This document shows positions 19,939 to 31,700 of a stretch of DNA of 64,000 bases, in pieces. Position 1 is the stretch's first letter, and every line of letters starts with the position of its first letter. Below the pieces are notes generated by a model. The model worked only from the letters and a program-made list of their open reading frames with translations, had not been told where the DNA came from and did no database searches. Made by a program: the position numbers and the translations under genes. The stretch is from positions 222,482,331-222,546,330 of the forward strand of contig CM077034.1 of NCBI GenBank assembly GCA_039090855.1. Direction: 5' to 3'. This DNA is from Macrothele yani (taxonomy: Eukaryota > Arthropoda > Arachnida > Araneae > Macrothelidae).

Positions 19939-22900
19939 CTAAATACGTTTAAAAAAGTCAATTTGTTTTAAAAATGAGAAGACAGTATCGCAGTGGTCAC
20001 CTAGGAGAGCCGGCCGCTGCAGAGCAGCGGCGTCCTCGGTCAACAAATGAGAATGAAAGAAATGAAAACGTACATCACGAAAACGAACACAGCTACACAG
20101 AAGATGTGTGACGGTGAGTCGGCATTTACACGTCTCACTCATCGGCGCAGTGTCGCCACACAGCAAAAAGCGGTGAGTGAAACAACAATGCCCGATGCGG
20201 AGACGCGTAAGCACCACTTCCTCCCTACGGTTCCGACGATATGAGGATTTCCAGATTCCAAGAATAGGTTTAATACGATGCAGCTTATTTTCCACCTCTT
20301 GGTCCCACAGCCCCTGCCACGTTCGCTTGATATGGTCGTGAACAATAAAGCGGAAATCGCGGTGAAACAATGGCAAGGGTGTGACGGCATAAAGAGAAAG
20401 CGGATCTAGCAGCCGCATCAGCACACTCGTTACCCGAGATTCCAACATGCCCAGGAATCCAGCAAAACTGAACATGAAAACCGGCCTCGAGCAAACGACG
20501 AAGCAACTGTCTCACATCCAAGAGAAAAGAATGGTCCCGGCAATCCGCAGATGACAAAGACAGCAAGACACTTAAGGAATCCGTATAGACCATAGCACGA
20601 TGATGAGAACTCGACTGAACATGGAGAAGGGTGAGATACACAGCATGCATCTCCGCCGACAACACCGTGGCCTCAGCTGGAATCCGCGCTACAGAAACGT
20701 CATCTACACAGACAGCCGCGGATCCAACAACTCCGGGCATCTTGGAGCCATCAGTAAAAAATAGGAGTGTTGTCAGAATTCAGGGCACGGTGCTCAGTGA
20801 AGAGCTGCTAGTGCACGGAAGCAGGGGTTGAGGGGACTTATCAAAAGAAGTAAAATTGAGATCAGTGACAACCTCAAAAGGCTGCCACGGCGGGTCCCCA
20901 ACGATCCTGGTCGCTCCAACAAGAGACAAGTCGAGCCCTGCATCACGAGCTACGGCCGCCATACGAAGACCAAAGGTTGAAATGCACGAGGGCCGGTTCT
21001 CAAATAAACGAGCATGCTGGGGACGAAAAACTGCATCGTATAAAGGATGGTCTGGAAGAGATCGAAGTTTCAAATAAAATTGAACAGACAGCTGCAGACG
21101 GCGTAATTCGAGAAATGGTTCGTTCGCATCAGCGTAAAGGCTGGGAATCGGAGATGTTCGAAATGCTCCCGTACAAAGACGCAGCGCTTGATGGTGAATA
21201 GTATCTAAAGGCCGGAGAACGGAACGACGAGCAGAGCCATACACGATACAACCATAATCCAGTTTCGACCGTATTAAAGAATGGTAAATGCGAAACCAAG
21301 ACACCCTGTCTACACCCCATGAGACTCTTGAAAGGATCTTCAGAATAGATAGAGCCCGCAGACAGGAAGTCTTTACCCGCTGAACGTGCGCACGGAATGT
21401 AAGCGCACGGTCAACGGTCAATCCAAGGAACTTGGTCTCGGGCAAAACTGGTATGGCTGCACGGTTTAAATACAGCTCGGGTTCAGGATGGAGGCCACGC
21501 CTCCGGCAGAAATGGACACATGCTGTCTTGTCGGGAAAAAGAACAAAGCCATTGCTATTCGCCGCTTTAAAGATCTGGTTAATCGCAGACTGCAACTGCC
21601 TTTCAATAAAATTCATGCTTGATGACAAGCAGAAGATCTGCAAGTCATCGACATAAACAGTAGCCGAAACCGCAGGAGGAAGATTCGTGAAAAGACAATT
21701 AATGCGAAGGATGAACAATGTGACAGATAAAATGCAGCCTTGAGGAACACCTTGTTCTTGATGGAACGGTGCCGAGAGCGTCGTACCCAGGCGCGCCTGG
21801 AACACCCGATTGCGAAGAAAATTTACAATGAAGTTTAGAAGATTTCCTCGCAACCCGCATGCGTGGAAGTCACGGATAATACCGTGCCGCCACGCTCGAT
21901 CATAGGCTTTCTGAATATCAAAAAATACAGAAACCAGGTGCTGCCTACGCACGAACGCTTCGCGCACAGATGTCTCAAGGTGCAGGAGATTCTCGTGAGG
22001 TGAACGATGACGGCGAAAGCCGCTTTGTGATGGTGAAAGTACTTGATGATGCTTTAAAAAATGAACTAACCGGTAATTAACCATGCGTTCAAGAACTTTA
22101 CACAAAGAGCTAGTGAGAGCAATTGGACGATAACTAGAGGGACACTTGGGATCCTTGCCAGGTTTGGGAAAAGGCAGAACAAAAGATTTTTGCCAAGATT
22201 CCGATAAAATGTGCTCTGACCAAATACGATTGTACAGGATTAAGAGATTCTCGAGAGACGACTTCGAGAGATGACGGAGCATGTCATAGTGGATGCCATC
22301 GGGACCGACAGATGTAACGCCGGAACGATGCAGAGCCACCCTGAGTTCAACCATGCTGAAGGGGGATTTATATCCAGTGTCGTGAAAAGGCGCAAAGGAG
22401 ATTCTCTGGCGTTCCACAGTGGATTTAATACTTTGAAAAGAAGAAGGATACGCCAGGTCACTCGACACGGAGGCAAACGCCTCCCCCAAACAATCAGCAA
22501 TCTCCCCGACTTCAGCATATGTGCAGCCGTTACTCTCGAGAATGGAGATCTGGTGAGAGCTGTAGTTACCCCGGATCTTACGAATCTTGTCCCACACACT
22601 TTTCGAACTGGCACGTGAAGTGAGAGATGAAACATACTGGATCCAAGACTCCTTCTTGCTACGTCGACGTACCAACCGAACATAGGATTTTGCGCGTTTG
22701 AATGTAACGAGATTGGCATCGGTTGGATAACGTCGAAACGTAGACCAGGCCTTATGCTGAGCTCTCCTAGCCGCTGCGCATTCAGGGGTCCACCAAGGCT
22801 TCGGACTTCTGGAGAGTGTCGTAGATGTTTTTGGTACAGAAAGATCAGCTGCCTGAAGAATGTAATTCGTGACTTCAAGAACAGCTGCGTCGATTGACTC

Positions 22901-23651
22901 TTGGTTCGCCATGGCAGAAGATATCACTGCTGACGATGTTAAGACCTTCCATCTCGCACGTTCCATCCTCCACCGAGGAGGGCGGGAGGCAGAAACGGGC
23001 ATGATGCGAGAGCACAAATGGAAAATGGTCGCTCCCGTGGAGGTCGTTACACACCGTCCACGACCAATCAGCAATATTCGATGGTGATCCCAAGGTCAAA
23101 TCGATCGCACTGAAGGATCTTGTCGGCTCATGGAAGTACGTGTCATCACCGGTGTTAAAAAGGCACAAAGAGGCCGAGGACAGAAAAGACTCCATGCGAC
23201 GACCTCTCGTGCTGATGCTGACACTACCCCACAAATGATGATGGGCATTGAAGTCACCCAGTAAAAGAAAGGGTGAAGGCAGCTGATCAACCAAGCTCTC
23301 CAGAACAGAGACGCTCACGTTCTCGTCCGGCGGTAGATAGACACTGCAGACAGTAAGAGGCACAGGCACAGAAATTCGAACTGCCACGGCCTGCAAAGTT
23401 GTGGATATCGCAACGAAAGACACAGGAACACTGTGATTGACAAGAATAGCGACTCCCCCACAGGCGATGTCTCCCGATGCATTATCTGTCTGTCACGCTC
23501 TGTAGCCTCGAACTGAAAGCAGGTCTGATGGTTTAAGTTTTGTTTCCTATAAACAAAAGCACACCGGAGAGTACAACAACGAAAGCAGATGTTTTACGTC
23601 ATCAAAACTCGTCCGAAAACCTTGAAAGTTCCACTGAATGATTGAAGCCAT
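19939..23651 (-). pseudogene. LINE ORF2: endonuclease, reverse transcriptase, RNase H
   Basis: ATG at 23651 opens MASIIQWNFQGFR, the start of the AP-like endonuclease. GDFNAHH, SAIDLTLGSP and GSDHFPF mark its catalytic blocks (23.0-23.4 kb). The reverse transcriptase frame (20780-23074, about 760 codons, uninterrupted) contains LPFPKPGKDP...YRPIALTS, FFDIQKAYDRAW, GVPQGCILS and VYVDDLQIF (catalytic YVDD). The RNase H frame (20285-20740) has VYTDSLS, AEMHAV and PGHVGISGNECAD. The last frame (19939-20475) has HRIKPILG...REEVVLTRLRIGH and a cysteine pair, typical of the I-group C terminus. Lesions: a stop near 23545, and frame changes near 23000, 20760 and 20400. It would nick target DNA and prime reverse transcription there; this copy needs several repairs. 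Confidence 0.88.
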
Positions 23652-24495
23652 GGTTAAAAGTGAAATGAAAAAGGAAATGCTCAAACGAGGTCAGGCTCCA
23701 TCTCCTCTGATGAGGGTTCCCCCAGATCTGGGGACGTGTGACCAGGGGCCAAGATGGGAGCATGCTTTGTCCCAAGTGTCTTAACGGGAGGCGCTCGGTG
23801 TTGAGTTGTTAGCTGAGATTTTGGAGAAGAGATGCTTTTCTTATCCTGGGCTTTGGTTTTCTTGCCAGAAGAAGTAGCCTGAGTTCCCTTGCTGGTGGTG
23901 GGGTGAGTATGCTTCGGCGAAGTGGTGGGTGCCGCTTTCAGACCCCTATCTCGAGACTGGAGTGCCTCCAGTCCAGCTGCGATGATATCGTCCAGCTTGT
24001 AGGGACATTTAGGAGGGATCTGAATGTCGGTTTGAATGCCAACCGTAGATTTGGCAACCACCACTGATGCATATGATCGTCGATCAGAAGTAACAGGAAC
24101 TACTCTCCTTCTGACCTCAGGATATGAAATATTCTCAACCGTTTTCAGCCTTTGGATCTCTTTCTTCTCCTTCCACTTGGGACAACCTTTGGCTGATGCT
24201 GCGTGTGAACTCTTGCAGTTCACACAAAACTCGGCCTCGGCCACACATTCCGTTAAAGGATTATCTGTGGCACCACAGCCTCCACACCTAGGATTGCTCC
24301 TGCACGACTGGTGAGAACGGCAGTACGACTGACACCTAAAACATCTCAAAGGGTTAGGGATGTACGGACGTACCTCAGATACTCTGCCTTGATGGACGTA
24401 GGAAGGGAAGGGCTGTCAAATGCTAAAATGATGTTGCGGGATGGAACGGACTGCCCATTACGCCTAAAGAGAATACGCCGCACACCCGCAACGTG

Positions 24496-25080
24496 TATAA
24501 CGAAGTAAACTTCTCCGTCGTTTTTAGTCTACGCCGGGATTCGAACCCGAGTCCGCTTATTCCGGAACAAGTCGCTCTACCAACTGAGCTACGCAGACGT
24601 TCATTCTGATTGCTATGTGCCTTTATGTCGTGTGCGTCCTGCTTGCAGGTACGTCACATCTCCCCCCCGAAAGAGGGCCGGGGACATGGCCCACGGGTCA
24701 GCCGTGACCATGAATCGTCGCAGGCAGCCATCCACTGTAGAACGTGCACTTGAGAACTCCCAGTCAATTTGGTGTGTATAATGCAACATCACACATGTTT
24801 ATTTTTCGAAGCGCTGGAGAAGGGATTCTCTTATTTTTCCTATCTCGCGGAGTGGAAATAACATCACACAATTGCGAGATTTTGAACGGTCGGGTCATCC
24901 GGATAGTTCGGGCACCATTATAACGAAGTAAATTTCTCCGTCATTTTTAGTCTACGCCGGGATTCGAACCCGAGTCCGCTTATTCCGGAACAAGTCGCTC
25001 TACCAACTGAGCTACGCAGACGTTCATTCTGATTGCTATGTGCCTTTATATCGTGTGCGTCCTGCTGGCAGGTACGTCAC
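24496..25080 (-). mobile_element. TRIM-like element, copy 2: direct terminal repeats each with a tRNA-like sequence
   Basis: Terminal direct repeats at 24496-24657 and 24919-25080 are both 162 bp and differ at about 4 positions. They start TATAACGAAGTAAA and end GCAGGTACGTCAC. ACGTG flanks the composite on both sides (24491-24495, 25081-25085), and removing it with one ACGTG restores the LINE ORF1 frame. The 261-bp core has the GGAGAAGGGATTCTC block of copy 1 plus an extra 110-bp segment also found in the fold-back copy. On the minus strand the tRNA-like part has GCTC/GAGC D-stem pairing and a GGTTCGAATCCC B box, but the anticodon stem does not pair. Confidence 0.83.
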
Positions 25081-25395
25081 ACGTGTTGACTCCTTAGTTC
25101 TTCAAGTAGTTCATCCTCAGTACACTCAGTGAGGTCCTGAGAGGAGACAACACTACGAGATGAATTTAGGTATCCATGAGGTGTTATTTTGACCGGAGTC
25201 TCAAGCAGCGTGGTAGTGTTAATAAGTGTGGAACTGCAGGCCACAGTGAACATTTCTACCAGAAGATCTCCAATGTATATTAGGACAAAGTTCTCTATAA
25301 TACTGTTACACACGTAGTATATGAGTTTAGAATAGAGAAGATAAAGTTCAATGATAATGGAATATTTATGGTTGAAATTAAGAATATTTCTTTAT

Positions 25396-27262
25396 GTACA
25401 GTATCATCATTATCATCATTGTCAACCATTATCAATCCACTGCTGGACGAAGGTCTCCCCAAGTTTTCTCCACAGCGGTCTGTCTTGTGCCAGTCTCCTA
25501 CATGTCACTCCTGCATACTTTCGAATTTCATCCACCCATCTCCCATGTGGTCTTCTTCTGGGTCTTTTCCTGTTCCTTGGAATCCAATCTAAAATTTCGG
25601 CTGTCCATCGATGGTCTGTCCTTCTGGCAGTATGTCCAGCCCTTTTGCCATTTCAGGGATTTAACTCTGATCATGATGTCTTCCACTCTTGTCATTTTTC
25701 GGATCCACGAGTTCCTCTTCTTATCTCTCCTGGTTACACCAAGCATGCACCTCTCCATGCTTTTTTGAGTTGTCTGCAGCCTTTGTATGTCTCTTTTAGT
25801 TAAGGTCCACGTCTCTGCACCATACGTAAGCACTGGAAGGATGCATTGATCAAACACTTTTCTTTTAAGACATAATGGCATATTGCTCTTGAAAATTATG
25901 CTGTTTCTTCCAAAAGCTCTCAAAGCAAGTTTTGTACGCCGATTAATTTCTTCACCAATGTGACCCTCACTTGATATCTGCTGTCCAAGATAAACGTTTG
26001 TGTCTGTTATCTCCAGCTTTTCTCCATCAATCGATAAATCTTCATTTCTTGTAAAAGCATTGAACATCACTTTTGTCTTCTGAAAGTTCATTTTTAATCC
26101 CACTTCTTTACTCTTGTCAGCAAGTTCCTGGATCATACTCTGTAGCTCTGATGGGGTAGTTGCAAAAATGACTATGTCATCAGCAAAACGAAGGTGGGTT
26201 AGATAATCTCCATTAATCTTTATCCCTTTGTTTTCCCAGTTCAGTGACTGAAAGACATTTTCCAATGTGGCATTAAAGAGCTTCGGAGATATGGTGTCAC
26301 CTTGTCTCACTTCTTTTCCAATTTTTATGTGTGTTGTATTTTCAAACAGCCGAATCTTTGCACTTGCATTTTCATAGATGTTATTAATAATATTAATGTA
26401 TGCATCTTCAATACCGCAGGATTTCAGAGCCATTGCAACTGCTGATTGTTTCACCGAATCAAAGGCTTTTTCATAATCGATAAAAGCCATGCACAATGGA
26501 AGTTCATATTACCTCGCTCTTTCAATTAGTTCTCTCAATACGTTGATATGATCTATTGTGCTGTAGCCACACCTGAATCCAACTTGTTCTCTCGGTTGAG
26601 CCATGTCCAGTGTCACCTTCAAGCGGTGTGAAAGAACTTTAGTGAAGATTTTATAAACCACTGATAGGAGGCTGATAGGTCTGTAGTTCCTGAGATCCTC
26701 AATGTCACCTTTTTTATGTAGCAGGATTATTGTAGCGGTGTTCCAATCCTCAGGAATCTTCCCTTCATTAAGGCATCGAGTGAAAATTTGGGCGAGTACT
26801 GTTTCGAGTTCTCCATTTGCTTCTTGTATGATGTCTACAGTAATTCCATCTTCTCCTGGAGCTTTTCATGTTCTTGATTGCATGTGCAACTTCTGCTGGG
26901 AGGACTGGAAGAACTCTGGTACTGGTACCTTTCATGATGTCTGGAGTACATGTATCATCCCTTTCATATAATTTGGAGTAGAAATCTTTCACTCTTGTCA
27001 AAATTTCGCCTCTATTTCTTGTTACAGAACCATCTTCTTTTCTCTGTGCCATAATCTGTTTTTTTCCCTTACTGAGATGTCCCTTTGCTATCTTTAGGCT
27101 TTGGTTGTTTTCAATTGCTTTCCTCACTAGTTCACAGTTGAATTTCCTTACGTCTTCAGTGATACTTTTTCGTACTGTCTTGCATAGCTCCATATATTCC
27201 ACTTTGGAAGTCACATCTTTTTTAGTTGTCCTCATCTCTCTTCTTTTTTACATCAACATTTT
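25396..27262 (-). pseudogene. RTE-type LINE fragment 1 (reverse transcriptase, frameshifted)
   Basis: The minus strand carries AFIDYEKAFDSV, EVRQGDTISPKLFNA and RFADDIVIF (catalytic FADD), then GAETWTLTKRD and an RTE-like C terminus. The frames are 25528-26496 and 26768-27235, with shifts between and after them. The 3' end is a run of ATG-type triplets (plus strand ATCATCATTATCATCATT), characteristic of RTE elements. It is 5'-truncated near 27262 and lacks the endonuclease. It is very close in sequence to the copy at 52005-54120. Confidence 0.88.
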
Positions 27263-27264
27263 GT

Positions 27265-27867
27265 ATATATACATTTAAATGTTGGAACCTCACATAGGTT
27301 ATATATAGTGAGACATAAAAACGGCAATGAAGCAAGACGTATTGCACCCACCTTACTCCGGTTTCAATCCTTCTGGCTTGCAATCGATCATGCTTCTTGT
27401 CTGGTGTTGTACCACGTCATTAAAGATATTCCACGTTCAAACTTCAACACAAATACGAACATCAGCACAATTCTTACAAGAAGGGGGTGATGGGTTAAAA
27501 TAATTTTGAGATCACTGTCAACACTAGATTACGTTGACGCAGCCAGAATTTTAAGCAGTTTAAACATTTCGCTGTTCTATGCCATGCTGTTATGAAGTAT
27601 CCAAATTAAAAGATTTAAAAACTTTAAAAACTTAAAGAAAGTCAACAAGTCCCTCCTCGCTCGTCCGAACATGTTTCTGGCAATACTGTGCCCATCTTCA
27701 GCTGTCAGTTGTATGAGACATCCGTATGCTTTTATTGTACTGATTACCTCCTTGTCACCAGTCGACTCATCGCTCATTGGTCCTGTATCCGTGCGTAGGT
27801 TAATCATGTGATTTACAACTTTTTGCTATTGTTGCACCATCTGGTGTTCTTTCCTGTAATTTTATTA
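27265..27867. other. No gene recognised
   Basis: A minus-strand frame at 27577-27807 (MINLRTDTGPMSDESTGDKE) has normal-looking composition but no family I recognise. It may be part of the unknown 3.1-kb insertion. Confidence 0.4.
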
Positions 27868-27879
27868 TTAATCGTTGTT

Positions 27880-28112
27880 TTTGTTTTGTTTTTGTTTTTT
27901 TTAATTGGAGGTTTAACGACCACCGTGAGCAACTCAATGGGCTATAAGCAGTCGCCCGTCCCTAATTTAGGGTCACTGGTTCCAGGGAAGGGAGAGAGCC
28001 AGTGCCGTAAGACAAACACAACATCCATGCCTGTCCGGGATTCGAACCCGGACTCCTTACGGACGAATGATCAGAGGCCAGCGCCTTAGACCACTGCTCC
28101 ACCGGGGCGGCT
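27880..28112 (-). mobile_element. SINE-B copy 4
   Basis: Complete minus-strand copy: poly-T, the inverse of the GTTAAACCTCCAAT tail, the inverse body, then the inverse tRNA head ending CACCGGGGCGGC. TTAATCGTTGTT at 27868-27879 and 28113-28124 is a 12-bp TSD. Confidence 0.92.
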
Positions 28113-28782
28113 TTAATCGTTGTTGGATGAGATATTTTCAACAAATTTAGTTTTTATATACTTTTCTTCAGTTTCTTTTTCTTTTGTTATTATGTATCGC
28201 CAGGTAAACGGCAATTCAAGTGGTGCTTGTTCATTGCAATTAAATCCTCTGGTTTTTTCTATCACAACGGACTCAGAATACAGTTTTATGTGTGTTATGC
28301 GTAGTATATATTTTTGCATTTTCCCACACGGGGATAGAATTATTATTGATGCAATATGTAATAAGAGATGTCCGTTGCTCACCCTTGAAGATCTCCAGAC
28401 TGAAGTTTCTTTACGCTCTTAGGAGAGCTTGCTGTAGATTGAAGTGCTTTATTTATCCAAAATGGACTTTTGGCACTCAAAGGCTTTGAAGGGTCTAATG
28501 AGGGCACAAAAAAGAAACGAGCATTCGAACAATCAGGAACATGTTTTATTGCGGAAGGGGATGAGCCTTCCTCATTACCTCTTTTGCTTTTTGGTTCGTG
28601 GGAAACTGTATTTTCATCCATGAAGAAAAAATAATAATTCGTCCGCCGACTTCCCCACCCACAATCGAGCCCAACGAGGGAGAGCCGGAGGTCCGCAAGC
28701 CCAAGTGGACTCAGGACACGGCTCTAGGGATAGGAAGCGGATATAGCAAGTTGATAGGGCATACAAGCGCTCGGCGTGCACC

Positions 28783-31700
28783 CAGACTTTCCCATGCCTG
28801 GGGAACACCCCTTTGGCATGCCCACCCTATCCCCAGACTCACCCATGCCTGGGGAACACCCCTTTGGCATGCCCACCCTATCCCCAGACTCACCCATGCC
28901 TGGGAAACACCCCTTTGGCATGTCCACCCTATCCCCAGACTCACCCATGCCTGGGGAACACCCCTTTGGCATGCCCACCCTATCCCCAGACTCACCCATG
29001 CCTGGGGAACGCCCCTTTGGCATGCCCACCCTATCCCCAGACTCACCCATGCCTGGGGAACACCCCTTTGGCATGTCCACCCTATCCCCAGACTCACCCA
29101 TGCCTGGGGAACACCCCTTTGGCATGCCCACCCTATCCCCAGACTCACCCATGCCTGGGGAACACCCTTTTGGAATGCCCACCCTATCCCCAGACTCACC
29201 CAAGCCTATGGAACACCCCTTTGGCATGTCCACCCTATCCCCAGACTCACCCATGCCTGGGGAACACCCCTTTGGCATGTCCACCCTATCCCCAGACTCA
29301 CCCATGCTTGGGGAAAACCCCTTTGGCATGTCCACCCTATCCCCACACTCACCCATGCCTGGGGAACACCCCTTTGGCATGCGCTCCGTATCCCCAGACT
29401 CACCCATGCCTGGGGAACACCCCTTTGGCATGTCCACCCTATCCCCAGACTCACCCATGCCTGAGGAACACCCCTTTGGCGTGCCCACCCTATCCCCAGA
29501 CTCACCCATGCCTGGGGAACGCCCCCTTTGGCATGCCCACCCTATCCCCAGACTCACCCATGCCTGGGGAACACCCCTTTGGCATGCCCACCCTATCCCC
29601 AGACTCACCCATGCCTGGGGAACACCCTTGGAATGCCCACCCTATCCCCAGACTCACCCAAGCCTATGGAACACCCCTTTGGCATGTCCACCCTATCCCC
29701 AGACTCACCCATGCCTGGGAACACCCCTTTGGCATGTCCACCCTATCCCCAGACTCACCCATGCTTGGGGAACACCCCTTTGGCATGTCCACCCTATCCC
29801 CACACTGACCCATGCCTGGGGAACACCCCTTTGGCATGCGCTCCGTATCCCCAGGCTCACCCATGCCTGGGGAACACCCCTTTGGCATGCCCACCCTATC
29901 CCCAGACTCACCCATGCCTGGGGAACACCCCTTTGGCATGTCCACCCTATCCCCAGACTCACCCATGCCTGAGGAACACCCCTTTGGCGTGCCCACCCTA
30001 TCCCCAGACTCACCCATGCCTGGGGAACGCCCCTTTGGCATGCCCACCCTATCCCCAGACTCACCCATGCCTGGGGAACATCCTTTTGGAATGCCCACCC
30101 TATCCCCAGACTCACCCAAGCCTATGGAACACCCCTTTGGCATGTCCACCCTATCCCCAGACTCACCCATGCCTGAGGAACACCCCTTTGGCGTGCCCAC
30201 CCCTATCCCCAGACTCACCCATGCCTGGGGAACGCCCCTTTGGCATGCCCACCCTATCCCCAGACTCACCCATGCCTGGGGAACACCCCTTTGGAATGCC
30301 CACCCTATCCCCAGACTCACCCAAGCCTATGGAACACCCCTTTGGCATGTCCACCCTATCCCCAGACTCACCCATGCCTGGGGAACACCCTTTGGAATGC
30401 CCACCCTATCCCCAGACTCACCCAAGCCTATGGAACACCCCTTTGGCATGTCCACCCTATCCCCAGACTCACCCATGCTTGGGGAACACCCCTTTGGCAT
30501 GTCCGCCCTATCCCCACACTGACCCATGCCTGGGGAACACCCCTTTGGCATGCGCTCCGTATCCCCAGGCTCACCCATGCCTGGGGAACACCCCTTTGGC
30601 ATGCCCACCCTATCCCCAGACTCACCCATGCCTGGGGAACACCCCTTTGGCATGTCCACCCTATCCTCAGACTCACCCATGCCTGGGGAACGCCCCTTTG
30701 GCATGCCCACCCTATCCCCAGACTCACCCATGCCTGGGGAACACCCCTTTGGCATGCCCACCCTATCCCCAGACTCACCCATGCCTGGGGAACACCCCTT
30801 TGGAATGCCCACCCTATCCCCAGACTCACCCAAGCCTATGGAACACCCCTTTGGCATGTCCACCCTATCCCCAGACTCACCCATGCCTGGGGAACACCCC
30901 TTTGGCATGTCCACCCTATCCCCAGACTCACCCATGCTTGGGGAACACCCCTTTGGCATGTCCACCCTATCCCCACACTGACCCATGCCTGGGGAACACC
31001 CCTTTGGCATGCGCTCCGTATCCCCAGGCTCACCCATGCCTGGGAAACACCCCTTTGGCATGCCCACCCTATCCCCAGACTCACCCATGCCTGGGGAACA
31101 CCCCTTTGGCATGTCCACCCTATCCCCAGACTCACCCATGCCTGAGGAACACCCCTTTGGCGTGCCCACCCTATCCCCTAGACTCACCCATGCCTGGGGA
31201 ACACCCCTTTGGCATGCCCACCCTATCCCCAGACTCACCCATGCCTGGGGAACACCCTTTGGAATGTCCACCCTATCCCCAGACTCACCCAAGCCTATGG
31301 AACACCCCTTTGGCATGTCCACCCTATCCCCAGACTCACCCATGCCTGGGGAACACCCTTTTGGAATGCCCACCCTATCCCCAGACTCACCCAAGCCTAT
31401 GGAACACCCCTTTGGCATGTCCACCCTATCCCCAGACTCACCCATGCCTGAGGAACACCCCTTTGGCGTGCCCACCCTATCCCCAGACTCACCCATGCCT
31501 GGGGAACGCCCCTTTGGCATGCCCACCCTATCCCCAGACTCACCCATGCCTGGGGAACACCCCTTTGGCATGCCCACCCTATCCCCAGACTCACCCATGC
31601 CTGGGGAACACCCTTTTGGAATGCCCACCCTATCCCCAGACTCACCCAAGCCTATGGAACACCCCTTTGGCATGTCCACCCTATCCCCAGACTCACCCAT

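Larger units (their letters stand above)
25272..28386. mobile_element. 3.1-kb insertion in LINE ORF1 flanked by a 10-bp TSD
   Basis: GAAGATCTCC lies at 25262-25271 and 28387-28396, and deleting one copy plus the intervening DNA rejoins ORF1 in frame. The ends show no inverted repeats, so the insert probably came in by target-primed reverse transcription or is a composite. It contains an RTE LINE fragment (25396-27262), a SINE-B (27880-28112) and about 1 kb of unrecognised sequence. Confidence 0.7.
19695..28621 (-). mobile_element. I-type LINE, nearly complete, with two nested insertions
   Basis: On the minus strand the order is ORF1 (gag-like with zinc knuckles), then ORF2 with an AP endonuclease, reverse transcriptase, RNase H and a conserved C-terminal region, then a short 3' UTR ending near a CGCCATAAAAATCAACCAAC tail. 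The RNase H domain and CCHC-bearing ORF1 point to the I group. Two insertions (25272-28386 and 24496-25080) break ORF1. Without them the element is about 5.2 kb, a normal size. ORF1 and ORF2 are separated by about 30 bp. The true 5' end may lie further right (see the 51-bp array). ORF2 has only a few lesions, so the copy is fairly young. Confidence 0.87.
23681..28621 (-). pseudogene. LINE ORF1 (gag-like nucleic-acid-binding protein), interrupted twice
   Basis: ORF1 starts at ATG 28621 (MDENTVSHEP). The N-terminal part includes ARFFFVPSLDPSKPLSAKSP and VKKLQSGDL, typical of the RRM-like domain of arthropod LINE ORF1 proteins. It continues exactly in frame at 25261 (LVEMFTVACSS...) after removal of an insert flanked by GAAGATCTCC. 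It continues again at 24490 (AGVRRILFRR) after removal of a TRIM-like element flanked by ACGTG. A frameshift near 24370 precedes RPYIPNPLRCFRC. Zinc-knuckle cysteines follow (CFRCQSYC, CGGCG, CVNCKSSH, CPKWK), then a proline/serine/threonine-rich tail and a stop at 23681. The likely role is to coat the LINE RNA. Confidence 0.83.

Noticed and set aside
25351..25803. Plus-strand frame of 150 codons; the like at 51988-52402 and 53301-53588
   Set aside because: These are antisense shadows of RTE reverse transcriptase.
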